Below, piece after piece: positions 26,082-34,249 of a DNA stretch of 64,000 nucleotides. Position numbers and translations under genes: made by a program. Numbering within the stretch: the first letter of the stretch is position 1; each line of letters opens with the position of its first letter. The notes under the pieces are model-generated. The model was not told where the DNA came from. It did no database searches and was given only the letters and a program-made list of their open reading frames with translations. This DNA is from Opitutus sp. ER46 (lineage in GTDB: Bacteria > Verrucomicrobiota > Verrucomicrobiia > Opitutales > Opitutaceae): contig NZ_QAYX01000023.1 of NCBI RefSeq assembly GCF_003054705.1, forward strand, positions 558,001-622,000. The letters are read 5' to 3'.

Positions 26082-26555
26082 ATGAAAACTACCACTGAAT
26101 CCACCTCGAAAACCCGCACTGATTCGTCCGTCGTCAAGGGACTCAACCAACTCCTCGCCGACTCCTACGCGCTGATGGCGAACACCCACTACGCGCACTG
26201 GAACGTGGAGGGCGAAGGCTTCTTCTCCCTGCACAAGGCCTTCGAGGAACAGTACGAGTCGCTCTTCGCAGCCGTCGACGAGGTCGCCGAACGCGTGCGC
26301 GCGCTCGATGCCTACGCCATGGGTGGACTGCGCAACTTTTCCAGTGAGTCTGGCATCGATGAGCTGAAGACGCCGGCCGCGGCCAAGGACTTCGTCGCCG
26401 CTCTCGTCGTCGCCCACGAGAAGGCGATCGCCGATGCGGTCACGCTCCGCGACGCCGCCGGCAATGCCGACGACCTCGAGACGCAGGACCTCGCGATCGG
26501 CCGCATCCAGTGGCACCAGAAGACGGCCTGGATGCTCAAGAGCTACCTGAAGTAA
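26082..26555 (+). CDS. dps: Dps-family ferritin-like protein
   Basis: DNA-protection/iron-storage protein of 157 residues. The intersubunit ferroxidase site is complete: HYAHWNVEGEGFFSLHKAFEEQYESLF, with the two His, the Asp in the AAVDEVAERVRAL helix and the Glu. The N-terminal tail MKTTTESTSKTRTD is short and only mildly basic, so DNA binding by the tail would be weak. ATG 26082 is preferred over an upstream in-frame start at 26001. It detoxifies peroxide while oxidising Fe(II), fitting its place between the siderophore receptor and a PepSY protein. It has its own terminator. Confidence 0.94.
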   Translation: MKTTTESTSKTRTDSSVVKGLNQLLADSYALMANTHYAHWNVEGEGFFSLHKAFEEQYESLFAAVDEVAERVRALDAYAMGGLRNFSSESGIDELKTPAAAKDFVAALVVAHEKAIADAVTLRDAAGNADDLETQDLAIGRIQWHQKTAWMLKSYLK

Positions 26556-26566
26556 CGCCTCGCTCG

Positions 26567-26599
26567 GCGCGCCGGCCCGTTTGTCGGCGCGCTTTTTTT
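26567..26599 (+). terminator. Rho-independent terminator of dps
   Basis: Perfect 8-bp stem GCGCGCCG (26567-26574) / CGGCGCGC (26585-26592) with a 10-base loop, followed by TTTTTTT (26593-26599), 12 bases after the dps stop codon. Confidence 0.92.
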
Positions 26600-26638
26600 G
26601 AGTCTGATCCCTGCGACTGAGTTTCGCTCGCCTGCCAA

Positions 26639-27118
26639 ATGCCCGCCTTGTTCTCCACTCCCATCGTTCGCCCGGCCCATTCGCCTTCCATTTGTCCGTT
26701 TCACGATGGCCTCGACACGCTCGACGCCTTGCTCGCGGAGCTTAACCCCAGCGAGCCGGCCCGCTTCGATGCCGTCCTCGACTTGCGCACGCTCGCGCAG
26801 AAGGGGCGCGATGCGGCGGCCTGCGTCGACCAACTGTTCCGCGTCCGCGCCCTGCTGGGCGACGTGCATTACCTCGCGTTCTACCGGGTGCGCTGTTGGG
26901 CCCACCGGACGCTTCGCGTCGAGGTGCGGCCGCACCGCGCGGCCGCCTGGCGTTCGCTTCCGTTCCCGCGCAACGGTGCGCGAGTCGACGAGGTGGTGAA
27001 CGAGGCGCTCGCGGCGTTCGCCGACGCCGCCGGTGGCATCCCGCCATTCGCCCAGGTCCGCTTCACGTTCGCTGCCGCCTCGCGCCGTGCAACTGGCGTG
27101 AGCGCAGCTTGCCGCTGA
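26639..27118 (+). CDS. Hypothetical protein between dps and the PepSY gene
   Basis: A 159-residue protein with no recognised domain. It has a mixed, ordered-looking sequence in the middle (FDAVLDLRTLAQKGRDAAACVDQLFRVRALLGDVHYLAFYRVRCWAHRTLRVEVRP) and no signal peptide or membrane helix. The ATG at 26639 follows the dps terminator by 40 bases, so it should have its own promoter, and the PepSY gene lies 137 bases downstream on the same strand. Coding potential looks genuine in the centre but the C-terminus (ASRRATGVSAACR) is less convincing. Confidence 0.5.
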   Translation: MPALFSTPIVRPAHSPSICPFHDGLDTLDALLAELNPSEPARFDAVLDLRTLAQKGRDAAACVDQLFRVRALLGDVHYLAFYRVRCWAHRTLRVEVRPHRAAAWRSLPFPRNGARVDEVVNEALAAFADAAGGIPPFAQVRFTFAAASRRATGVSAACR

Positions 27119-27255
27119 GGGTCGACCGTTCGGGCGACCGCGGGCGCCGCGCTCCGCCGGGACCTTTTTGTCTCACTTTCCTGCTGCGTCCGCGTCCATT
27201 CCCCGACTCGTCGTTCTACTCTTTCCTCCCGCACTCAACGTCCGTTCCAGCCTCC

Positions 27256-28611
27256 ATGTTTCGCAAGACCCTGTTCTGGTTGCACCTCATCTGTGGCGTC
27301 ATCGCCGGCGTCGTGATCGCCATCATGTCCTTCACTGGCGCGGCGCTCGCCTTCGAGAAGGAACTCATCGCGTACGCCGAGCGCGACGCGCGCCGGGTCG
27401 AGGTCCCGGCCGGCGCCCAGGCCCTGCCGCTCGAGGAGTTGCTGCGCCAGGTGCGCGCGGCGCGGCCCGACGCCCGCATCAGCAACGTGGTGCTCACAAA
27501 TGATCCCACCGCCGCGATTGCGCTGACCGCCGGCGGCCGCGGCCCGGGGGGCGGGGGCGGCGCCGCCACTGCCTTGTATGCCAACCCCTATACGGGCGAG
27601 GTGCGCGAGGCCGCCGCCCCGCGTACCCGCGCCTTCCTGCGCACGATGACGGCGTGGCATCGCTGGCTCGGCGCCGGCGAGGAGCGTCGCGCCATTGGCA
27701 AGGCGATCACCGGCGCCTGCAACGTGGCCTTTCTCGGGCTGGGACTCACCGGCCTCTACCTCTGGTGGCCGCGCGCGTGGAGCGTTCGCGTTCTGCGCGC
27801 CATCGCGCTGCTGAACCCGCGGGCGCATGGCAAGGCCCGTGACTTCAACTGGCATAACGCGATCGGCATCTGGTCGGTCCTCGTGCTGATCGTCCTCACC
27901 GCAACCGCCCTGCCCATCTCGTATCACTGGGCTGGTGACGCCATCTATCGGCTCACGGGCAGCGAGCCGCCGGCGCCCGGGGCCGGGCGCGGCGGACCAC
28001 CCGCCACGAACGCCCCGCAGATCCAGGTGCCCGCGCCGCCCGAGGGCGCGCGACGTCTCGGCTACAACGCCCTCGTCGTCGCCGTGGAAAAGCTCCATCC
28101 GCGTTGGGAGCAGCTTACGCTGCGCCTGCCCGGCGCACAGCCGGAACGGGGTGCCGGCGGGAGCCGCGCCGAGGGCGCGGGCCGCATGGGGGCGCGGACG
28201 GAAGGCGCCATGGGCGAGGGGCCTGCGCGCCGGATGGAAGGGGAGCGGCCGTCGCGCGCCGAGGCCAATAGCAGCGCCGCGTCGAAGGCTGGCTCGTCGC
28301 GCGGCCCGGGCGCGACCGGCGCGGTCGTGATCACGCTCAAGGAGGCCGGCACCTGGCCGCGCACCGCCACGACCACGCTGTCACTTGATCCGTACACCGG
28401 CAGCGCCTTGCATCGCGAGGGCTTCGCCGACCAGGAACTCGCCCGCCAGGTGCGCACGTGGACGCGTTTCCTGCATACGGGCGAGGCGCTCGGCTGGCTC
28501 GGGCAACTTATAGCCGGCCTGGCGTCGCTCGGCGCGGTTGTCCTGGTCTACACCGGCTTCGCCCTGTCGTGGCGGCGCTTCTTCTCGCGCAAGGTGACGC
28601 CCTCGGTATGA
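27256..28611 (+). CDS. PepSY-associated transmembrane protein (PiuB-like)
   Basis: Inner-membrane protein of 451 residues of the PepSY-TM family, often found beside siderophore receptors and thought to take part in periplasmic iron reduction. It opens with MFRKTLFWLHLICGVIAGVVIAIMSFTGAALAFEKEL, the typical first helix with its His. Further helices hold TAWHRWLG...NVAFLGLGLTGLYLWWPR, NWHNAIGIWSVLVLIVLTATALPISYHWA and a final pair near the C-terminus (FLHTGEALGWLGQLIAGLASL). Membrane His residues could bind heme or metal. A low-complexity insert rich in Gly, Ala, Arg and Glu (about 293-355) interrupts the periplasmic part and looks like slippage expansion. The ATG at 27256 is clear. Confidence 0.88.
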   Translation: MFRKTLFWLHLICGVIAGVVIAIMSFTGAALAFEKELIAYAERDARRVEVPAGAQALPLEELLRQVRAARPDARISNVVLTNDPTAAIALTAGGRGPGGGGGAATALYANPYTGEVREAAAPRTRAFLRTMTAWHRWLGAGEERRAIGKAITGACNVAFLGLGLTGLYLWWPRAWSVRVLRAIALLNPRAHGKARDFNWHNAIGIWSVLVLIVLTATALPISYHWAGDAIYRLTGSEPPAPGAGRGGPPATNAPQIQVPAPPEGARRLGYNALVVAVEKLHPRWEQLTLRLPGAQPERGAGGSRAEGAGRMGARTEGAMGEGPARRMEGERPSRAEANSSAASKAGSSRGPGATGAVVITLKEAGTWPRTATTTLSLDPYTGSALHREGFADQELARQVRTWTRFLHTGEALGWLGQLIAGLASLGAVVLVYTGFALSWRRFFSRKVTPSV

Positions 28612-28706
28612 CGTGCCGCTCCGCTTCCTAAAGCGCGGGCCGCGCCTCCGACCCGAGCGGGTGGCCGGGCGGTCGTTGCGTCCTGCTCCCGCTTCGAGCG
28701 CGGGCG

Positions 28707-29435
28707 TCAGACCGCGACCTCGGCCCGCGCCCATTGGATCGCGTGGCGCATCAGGTCCGCCCCGGAATCCAGCCCGAGCTTGAGCTTCAGGTGCTCGCGG
28801 TACGAATCGATCGTCTTGGAGCTGAGGTTCAGCTTCTCCGCGATCTGCCGCGTGCTGTAGCCGTTGCCGATGAGCTGGAACACCTCCATCTCGCGGTGGC
28901 TGAGCGTATCCATCGCGAACACCATCCCGTCGCTCTTCTTGCTGACGAAGCGGTGGAGCACGCGCTCCTTCATCTTGTTGCTGAGGTAGAGCTCGCCGCG
29001 GATCAGCTGCTGGATCGCGGTGACGATCTTCTCCCCCGCCTCCTGCTTCATCACGTAACCCATGGCGCCCGCGCGCAGCGCGCGCTCCGCGAAGAGCGCT
29101 TCGTCGTGCATCGACACGACCAGGACGGGGAGCTCGGGATACCGCTCCTTCAGGAGTTTGGTGAGATCGAGGCCGCTCGCGTTCTTCAGCGACACGTCGG
29201 CGACGACGATATTGGGCCGCAGTTGCGCCACGAGTTCCACGGCATCGGTGGCGGAATCGGTTTCGCCGCAGACTTCGAGGTTGAGCTGTTGGTTGACCAG
29301 CGCCTTCAGTCCCTGGCGCGTGATCGGATGATCCTCGACCAGCAGCACGCGGACCTTCGACGAGTGTTCTGGCTCTCCGGATACGCTGATCGTGGATACA
29401 GTGGAGACACGTTGTGATTTTCCCGGGTTGTTCAT
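28707..29435 (-). CDS. NarL/FixJ-type response regulator
   Basis: Two-component transcription factor of 242 residues. After an N-terminal tail of about 26 residues, the receiver runs from VRVLLVEDHPITRQGLKAL, with phospho-acceptor Asp80 in IVVADVSLKNASGLDL and the Lys in GAMGYVMKQEAGEKI. The C-terminal LuxR helix-turn-helix is complete (TLSHREMEVFQLIGNGYSTRQIAEKLNLSSKTIDSYREHLKLKLGL). ATG 29435 is chosen; a GTG 10 codons upstream is also in frame. No sensor kinase is adjacent, so it is an orphan in this window. Confidence 0.93.
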   Translation of the reverse strand: MNNPGKSQRVSTVSTISVSGEPEHSSKVRVLLVEDHPITRQGLKALVNQQLNLEVCGETDSATDAVELVAQLRPNIVVADVSLKNASGLDLTKLLKERYPELPVLVVSMHDEALFAERALRAGAMGYVMKQEAGEKIVTAIQQLIRGELYLSNKMKERVLHRFVSKKSDGMVFAMDTLSHREMEVFQLIGNGYSTRQIAEKLNLSSKTIDSYREHLKLKLGLDSGADLMRHAIQWARAEVAV

Positions 29436-29701
29436 GAGAGAGGTGCACCGGCAATCGCCGGGCACGCCTCACCGTTGCGAGTGCGGCAGTGATGTTCCGT
29501 CTCACCGCAAATTCGCGGCGAAAACTGCCGTGGGATTTGCCCCGCGCGGAAGCAGGTGTTGCCCGCGGGTTTCCGGGTTGGAGCCTCCACCTGCCGCGGC
29601 GCCTGGGATCCCGCGCGGAACCGCCTGCGGGCGGTCGTGTCGGCAGCCGCATCCCTCCTGGACCGGGAGCAGGGGGAGACGACCCCAGACCGAGCACGTT
29701 C

Positions 29702-30103
29702 ATGACTACCCTGCAATCAACGACCTCCCGGCTCACGGCGAGTGGCGCCGTGCTTCAGGTCGGACCCGCGCCGACGCGCACCTTCCTGGTCGGCTCGTTC
29801 CGGTGGATCGATGCCCACCGCGTGTTCTGGTTCACGGCGCATGGTGATAGGCTCGACGACGGTCATGTCCTCGAGTTCGACGCCGCCGAGATCGTCGACG
29901 GGGGCGGGGTGCAGTTCCTCGCCGCCGGCCGCCGGGTCGGCGTGCTGATCGCCATCGGCTGCGCGCAACTTGATGACCCCGAAGACTACCAGGTCGCGTT
30001 CAGCCTCTGGCAGCAGGTGGCGCCGTGCACGCGGGCGCTGATCGAGCGAAGCTGCGCGCAGTTCGACGTTGAGGTCGAGGCGGAGCTCCGTTCGCGGCCC
30101 TGA
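29702..30103 (+). CDS. Hypothetical protein
   Basis: Protein of 133 residues without a recognised family. The sequence looks folded and cytoplasmic (TFLVGSFRWIDAHRVFWFTAHGDRLDDGHVLEFDAAEIVDGGGVQFLAAGRRVGVLIAI, then AFSLWQQVAPCTRALIERSCAQFDVEVEAEL), with no membrane helix. ATG 29702 is preferred; the open frame extends to 29489 but the extra part is Arg/Gly/Pro-rich and non-specific. It is followed 76 bases later by a receiver-like protein on the same strand, so the two may form a unit. Confidence 0.55.
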   Translation: MTTLQSTTSRLTASGAVLQVGPAPTRTFLVGSFRWIDAHRVFWFTAHGDRLDDGHVLEFDAAEIVDGGGVQFLAAGRRVGVLIAIGCAQLDDPEDYQVAFSLWQQVAPCTRALIERSCAQFDVEVEAELRSRP

Positions 30104-30179
30104 CCGCCACCCGCTCAGGCATGGGGTGTCAACCTACTGGAGCCGCCAACCGAACCGAGGCACAGTATTCCCCGGTATA

Positions 30180-30593
30180 ATGTCCGTCTCTGGCACAGCC
30201 CCGATCTTCCTCGTCGTTGATTTCCAACGCGAGAGTCGGTTCTTGCTGGTGAAGACCCTCCTCCGGAAGTTTCCGCAGGCGGTCATCCGCGAATGCGAGG
30301 ATGCCGAGCAGGCGATCCAGATGGCGCGCACGCAGGACGTCGCCTGCATCGTCACCCATCGCACTTTTGAAACCGCTGGCGCCGATCTCGTGCGCGCGCT
30401 GCGCGAGGTCGATCCCGATGTGCCCATCGTGATGGTGTCCGGCATCGATCGGGAAAAGGCGGCGTTGGATGCCGGCGCGACCAGCTTCCTAAACTACGAC
30501 GAATGGCTGCGCATCGGCTCCATCGTCGAGGTGCACATGGCCAGCCGCGACCGCGCCGAGGACGCGAAAGGCGACCGCGACTGCGTCGCCTAG
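30180..30593 (+). CDS. Degenerate receiver-domain protein
   Basis: Single-domain protein of 137 residues with the CheY-like pattern of strands and helices: IFLVVDFQRESRFLLVKTLLRKFP (acidic Asp14), DVACIVTHRTFETAGADLVRALREVDPDVPIVMVSG, and ALDAGATSFLNYDEWLRIGSIVE. The position that should be the phosphorylated Asp reads T59/H60, and the conserved Lys before the last loop is absent (FLNYDEW). It is therefore probably not phosphorylated and may act as a protein-binding pseudo-receiver. The acidic/Arg-rich tail is short. It is a possible partner of the NarL-type regulator encoded nearby. Confidence 0.75.
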   Translation: MSVSGTAPIFLVVDFQRESRFLLVKTLLRKFPQAVIRECEDAEQAIQMARTQDVACIVTHRTFETAGADLVRALREVDPDVPIVMVSGIDREKAALDAGATSFLNYDEWLRIGSIVEVHMASRDRAEDAKGDRDCVA

Positions 30594-30612
30594 CCATCGA
30601 GAGCTGAGATCC

Positions 30613-30633
30613 GACAGATCCGACCGATCTGTC
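30613..30633. repeat. Short perfect hairpin after the receiver gene
   Basis: GACAGATC (30613-30620) and GATCTGTC (30626-30633) are perfect inverted repeats around CGACC. There is no T-run on either strand, but the position between two convergent genes is where a bidirectional stop signal would be. Confidence 0.5.
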
Positions 30634-30650
30634 TGATCATCCCGCTCCGC

Positions 30651-30797
30651 CTTCTGGCTTCCGGCCTCTGGCCTCTGGATTCCGTCCTCCGGCCTCCGAC
30701 TTCCGCCATCCGGCCGCTGGCTTCAGGCTTCAGGCTTCTGGCTTCTGGCCTCGGGCTTCCGGCTTCCGACCTCCGGCTTCTGGCTTCCGTCCTCACT
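30651..30797. repeat. 21 in-phase heptamers, consensus CTTCYGG
   Basis: Uninterrupted 7-base periodicity: 21 consecutive units starting CTTCTGG, CTTCCGG, CCTCTGG, CCTCTGG and ending CTTCTGG, CTTCCGT, CCTCACT. Most differ from the consensus by one or two bases. On the minus strand the last part is translated as the C-terminal tail of FolP, where a 21-base period gives heptapeptides GSQKPEV, GSRKPEA, RSQKPEA. Confidence 0.9.
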
Positions 30798-31703
30798 CCA
30801 CGCTTCGCCGGCGGCGATGGCGTCGGTTACGACCGCGATCCGCTTCATGGTCGCAACGTCATGCACGCGCACCATGGCGGCCCCGCGTTGGATCGCCCAC
30901 ACCGCCGTCGCCGCCGATCCTTCCATCCGGTCGTCGACCGCCGCGCCGCCCAGCACCTTGCCGAGCGTGGACTTGCGCGAGGTTCCTACCAGCACGGGAA
31001 ACCCGAGCGCGACGATGCGCTCGAGGTGCTTGATCACCTCGAGGTTTTGCGCCGGCGACTTCGCGAAGCCGAATCCCGGGTCCAGCCAGAGCTGATGCGC
31101 CGCCACGCCGGCCCGTTCCGCCAGCGCGAGGCTCAGCCGCAGGTCGTTCAGCACGTCGGGCCAGAAAGCGCGGTACTCCCGGTCCGGCCGGTTGTGCATC
31201 AGAATCGCCGGACAACCCAGCCGCGCGACGACTGCTGCCATTGCGGAGGCGGCGCAGGTTGGAATCACCTCGCCGGTTCCGAGTGCCGCAATCGCCTGCG
31301 CGCGCGTCGCGACCTCCATCCCGTGCGTGAATCCCCAGACGTCGTTCACGATGTCCGCGCCCGCCTCGATGGCCGCGGCGGCGACCGTGGGCTTGAACGT
31401 GTCAACCGACATCGCCACCGCGGGAAACCGCCGCCGAATGGCCTCGATCGCCGGCAGCACCCGCGCCCGCTCGTCCGCCTCTGCGACCGGCGCGCCGCCG
31501 GGTCGCGTCGACTCGCCGCCAATGTCGAGCACGTCGGCCCCCGCGAGAATCATTGCCTCCGCCCGCGCCAGCACCGCGTCGAGGTCCCGCAGCTGGCCGC
31601 CGTCGGAAAACGAGTCCGGCGTCATATTCAGGATGCCCATGACCAGCGTCCGCCGGCCAACGACCGGCAGCGAACGACCATGCGGACTCATCCATTGCGC
31701 CAT
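30723..31703 (-). CDS. folP: Dihydropteroate synthase
   Basis: Folate enzyme joining 6-hydroxymethyl-dihydropterin diphosphate to p-aminobenzoate; it is the target of sulfonamides. Signatures: LVMGILNMTPDSFSDGG, ADVLDIGGESTRPG, SVDTFKP, WLDPGFGFAKSPAQN, PVLVGTSRKSTLG and the terminal VRVHDVATMKRI. It has 326 residues, longer than the usual 270-290, because the reading frame runs on past the enzyme (from about residue 303) into a heptamer repeat array, adding the tail GSQKPEVGSRKPEARSQKPEA. It is transcribed divergently from folB-folK-folC. Confidence 0.96.
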   Translation of the reverse strand: MAQWMSPHGRSLPVVGRRTLVMGILNMTPDSFSDGGQLRDLDAVLARAEAMILAGADVLDIGGESTRPGGAPVAEADERARVLPAIEAIRRRFPAVAMSVDTFKPTVAAAAIEAGADIVNDVWGFTHGMEVATRAQAIAALGTGEVIPTCAASAMAAVVARLGCPAILMHNRPDREYRAFWPDVLNDLRLSLALAERAGVAAHQLWLDPGFGFAKSPAQNLEVIKHLERIVALGFPVLVGTSRKSTLGKVLGGAAVDDRMEGSAATAVWAIQRGAAMVRVHDVATMKRIAVVTDAIAAGEAWSEDGSQKPEVGSRKPEARSQKPEA

Positions 31704-31842
31704 GCCCGGGAGACGAAACCCGAGCGCCGCACGCTGACAAGGCCGGAAGCGGACGAGCCACTCCGGAGATACGTCTCCTGAGCGGGGACGACCAAAGGTC
31801 AGGGCCGGCGTTCAACCACCCCGATCGCCGTGAAGGTCCCCA

Positions 31843-31874
31843 CTGTCACTTTCACTCTCACTCCTCACTTTCCC
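31843..31874. repeat. TCACTC-type low-complexity run
   Basis: Short pyrimidine-rich run (ACTGTCACTTTCACTCTC and so on) in the folP-folB divergent region, of the same kind as the longer one at 37454-37482. Confidence 0.6.
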
Positions 31875-31923
31875 GTTTATTCGGGACCGCCGGCCGCTAT
31901 GGTCCCGCGTCACCTCCTCCCCG

Positions 31924-32298
31924 ATGGACAAACTCATCCTGCGTGAAATGCACTTTTCGGCCCGACATGGCGTGCTGCCGGCCGAAGCGGAGAACGACCA
32001 GCCGTTCTCCGCGACCGTGGAACTCGAGCTGTCGACGGCCCGCGCGGGCGCCTCGGACCGGATCGAGGACGCCATCGATTACCGCAAGGTGCAGGGCGTC
32101 GTGCGCGATGTCATCGGCGGCTCGCGGAAACACCTGATCGAGACGCTGGCGGAGCAGATCGCGGGGCGGCTGCTCGCCGCGTTTCCCGAGGTGCACGCGG
32201 TCGTGGTCGAGGTGGTGAAGCCGCGGCCGCCGGTCGATTTCCAGTTTGCCGGGGTGAGCGTGAAGATCCGCCGGGAGCAGGGAGGGGCCGCCCGATGA
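31924..32298 (+). CDS. folB: Dihydroneopterin aldolase
   Basis: 124-residue enzyme that cleaves 7,8-dihydroneopterin to 6-hydroxymethyl-dihydropterin. The family features are MDKLILREMHFSARHGVLPAEAENDQPF (with the substrate-binding Glu and the Tyr/His region), DAIDYRKVQGVV, LIETLAEQIAGRLL and VVEVVKPRPP with the active-site Lys. It is first in a folB-folK-folC operon, and its stop overlaps the folK start (ATGA). Confidence 0.94.
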   Translation: MDKLILREMHFSARHGVLPAEAENDQPFSATVELELSTARAGASDRIEDAIDYRKVQGVVRDVIGGSRKHLIETLAEQIAGRLLAAFPEVHAVVVEVVKPRPPVDFQFAGVSVKIRREQGGAAR

Positions 32299-32813
32299 GC
32301 CCGATCGTCCGCCAGGCCCTGTTGTCCGCCGGCTCCAACCTCGGCGACCGCGCCGCCGTCCTCTGCGACGCCATGGAGCGGCTGCGCACGATGCCCGGTA
32401 TCCTAAATTTGGAGATGTCGGGTCTCTTCGAAACCGATCCCGTCGGACTCACCGACCAGCCCCGCTTTCTCAACCTTGCGGCCGGCGTTGCCACCGCGCT
32501 TTCACCGGAGACGCTGCTCGAAATGCTGCAGTCGATCGAAACCGAGTTTGGTCGGGAGCGCTCCGTGCGCTGGGGCCCCCGCACGCTGGACCTCGATCTG
32601 CTGGCTTACGAGGGCGAGGTGCGCGCTTCGCCGGGGCTGACGCTGCCGCATCCGCGGCTGTTCGAGCGCGCGTTCGTGCTCGTGCCGCTGCGCGAGCTGC
32701 TCGCGCGTCCTTCCTTCCAGCGGCCGGCTTGGGATGCCCTCCGCGCCCAGGTCGCGCAGCCGCTGGCGGACGAGTCGGGCGTGTGGCAGCTCGGGTGCGC
32801 GCCCGAGCGCTGA
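32295..32813 (+). CDS. folK: HPPK (2-amino-4-hydroxy-6-hydroxymethyldihydropteridine pyrophosphokinase)
   Basis: Transfers pyrophosphate from ATP to the pterin made by FolB. It has 172 residues with SAGSNLGDRAAVLCDAMERL, the FETDPVG and QPRFLNLAAGVAT segments, and RWGPRTLDLDLLAYEG carrying the two Mg-binding Asp residues, followed by LPHPRLFERAFVLVPL. It is translationally coupled to folB, and folC begins six bases after its stop. Confidence 0.96.
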   Translation: MSPIVRQALLSAGSNLGDRAAVLCDAMERLRTMPGILNLEMSGLFETDPVGLTDQPRFLNLAAGVATALSPETLLEMLQSIETEFGRERSVRWGPRTLDLDLLAYEGEVRASPGLTLPHPRLFERAFVLVPLRELLARPSFQRPAWDALRAQVAQPLADESGVWQLGCAPER

Positions 32814-32818
32814 GCCGC

Positions 32819-34129
32819 ATGAGCACACCGGAGCCGCCGCTCGACGCCGACACGCGGCGGTACCTGCACGGGCTGAAGCAGCGCGGCGTGGCGCTGGGAC
32901 TCGAGCGCATGCAGGCGTTCCTGGCCGCAGCCGGTGGTCTCCCGCGCGACCTGCCCATGATCCATGTCGCCGGGACCAACGGCAAGGGTTCAGTGGCGGC
33001 GATGCTCGAGGCGATCTTGCGGCACGCCGGCTGGCACACCGGGCTTTACACCTCCCCGCATCTGGTGCGGCTCGGCGAACGCGTGCAGGTGGACCGCCGG
33101 CCGCTCGGCGCCGCCGAACTCGCCCGCCTCGTGGACGAATTGCGCCCGACGGTGGATGCGCTCGTCGCGCCCGGCGGTGTGTCCGCCGGGCCGAGCTATT
33201 TCGAGTTCATGACCGGCCTCGCGCTCCGGCATTTTGCCCAGGCACGTTGCGACATCGCGCTGGTGGAGGTTGGCATGGGCGGCCGGTTGGACGCGACCAA
33301 CCTCGTGATGCCCGAGGTCAGCGTTATCACCTCCATCGGCCTCGATCACTGTGACTTCCTGGGCACGACGCTGGCGGCGATCGCGCGCGAGAAGGCGGGC
33401 ATCATCAAGCCGGGGCGCCCGGTCGTGATCGGCCGCCTCCCCGCCGAGGCCGAGGAGGCAGTGCGGCTCGTCGCCCGCGCGCAGGGCGCCCCCGTCGGGT
33501 CGGTCGCCGCGGAATTTGGACCCGACCTTGCGACGTATCCCACGACGAATCTGCCTGGCAACTACCAGCGGGTGAACGCGGCCACCGCGACCCTCGCGGC
33601 GCGCCAGTTGCCCGCGCGTTGGCGACTCACGCCGGAGGTGATCGCCGCGGCGTTGCTGCAGGTCGACTGGCCCGGCCGGTGGCAAACGCTGCAGGTCGGC
33701 GGTCGTCGGGTCCTGATCGACACTTCTCACAACGCGGAAGGCGCGCAGGTGCTCGATGCCAACCTGGCCGAGCTGCGGCGCGAGACCGGCCACCGGCCCG
33801 TCGTGGTGACGGGCGTGCTGGGCGCCGCCCGCGCGCGGCCTTTGCTGGAAGTGCTCGGCCGGCACGCCTCCGCCCTGCATCTCGTCGTCCCCGCGCAGTC
33901 CCGGGCCTGCGGCTTCGAGGCACTCGAGGCGCTGTTGCCGGCGGAGTGGCGGGGGCGGGCGGTGCGGGACGAGATCGCGCGGATCTTTCCGGCTCCGGGC
34001 CTCTGCCTGTCCGGTGTGCCGCTCGAGGTCCCCCTCGTTGTCACGGGCTCGATCTATCTCGCCGGCGAAGTGCTTGCGCGGCTCGAGCCGCAGCGCGGGC
34101 CGCTCGAATCCGACCTGCAGGACTTCTAG
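32819..34129 (+). CDS. folC: Dihydrofolate synthase / folylpolyglutamate synthase
   Basis: Mur-ligase-type enzyme of 436 residues that adds glutamate to dihydropteroate and folates. It has the ATP site MIHVAGTNGKGSVAAMLEAIL, the YTSPHLVRLGERVQV and VGMGGRLDATN motifs, SIGLDHCDFLG with EKAGIIKPGRPVV, and the C-terminal domain beginning near DTSHNAEGAQV. ATG 32819 (MSTPEPPLDADTRRYL) directly follows the folK stop. With folP divergent at the left, most of the late folate pathway is gathered here. Confidence 0.95.
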   Translation: MSTPEPPLDADTRRYLHGLKQRGVALGLERMQAFLAAAGGLPRDLPMIHVAGTNGKGSVAAMLEAILRHAGWHTGLYTSPHLVRLGERVQVDRRPLGAAELARLVDELRPTVDALVAPGGVSAGPSYFEFMTGLALRHFAQARCDIALVEVGMGGRLDATNLVMPEVSVITSIGLDHCDFLGTTLAAIAREKAGIIKPGRPVVIGRLPAEAEEAVRLVARAQGAPVGSVAAEFGPDLATYPTTNLPGNYQRVNAATATLAARQLPARWRLTPEVIAAALLQVDWPGRWQTLQVGGRRVLIDTSHNAEGAQVLDANLAELRRETGHRPVVVTGVLGAARARPLLEVLGRHASALHLVVPAQSRACGFEALEALLPAEWRGRAVRDEIARIFPAPGLCLSGVPLEVPLVVTGSIYLAGEVLARLEPQRGPLESDLQDF

Positions 34130-34249
34130 CGGCTCGCGGCGGCGCGGGCGGGAGAGGTGGGCAGAGCCAGATCCCGTGAACCTGCGTCCGGGCCTGGCTC
34201 CTCCTGGCTTGTCACTGGGGCCAGACTGAGGCTGGTATCGCCTCCTGCC

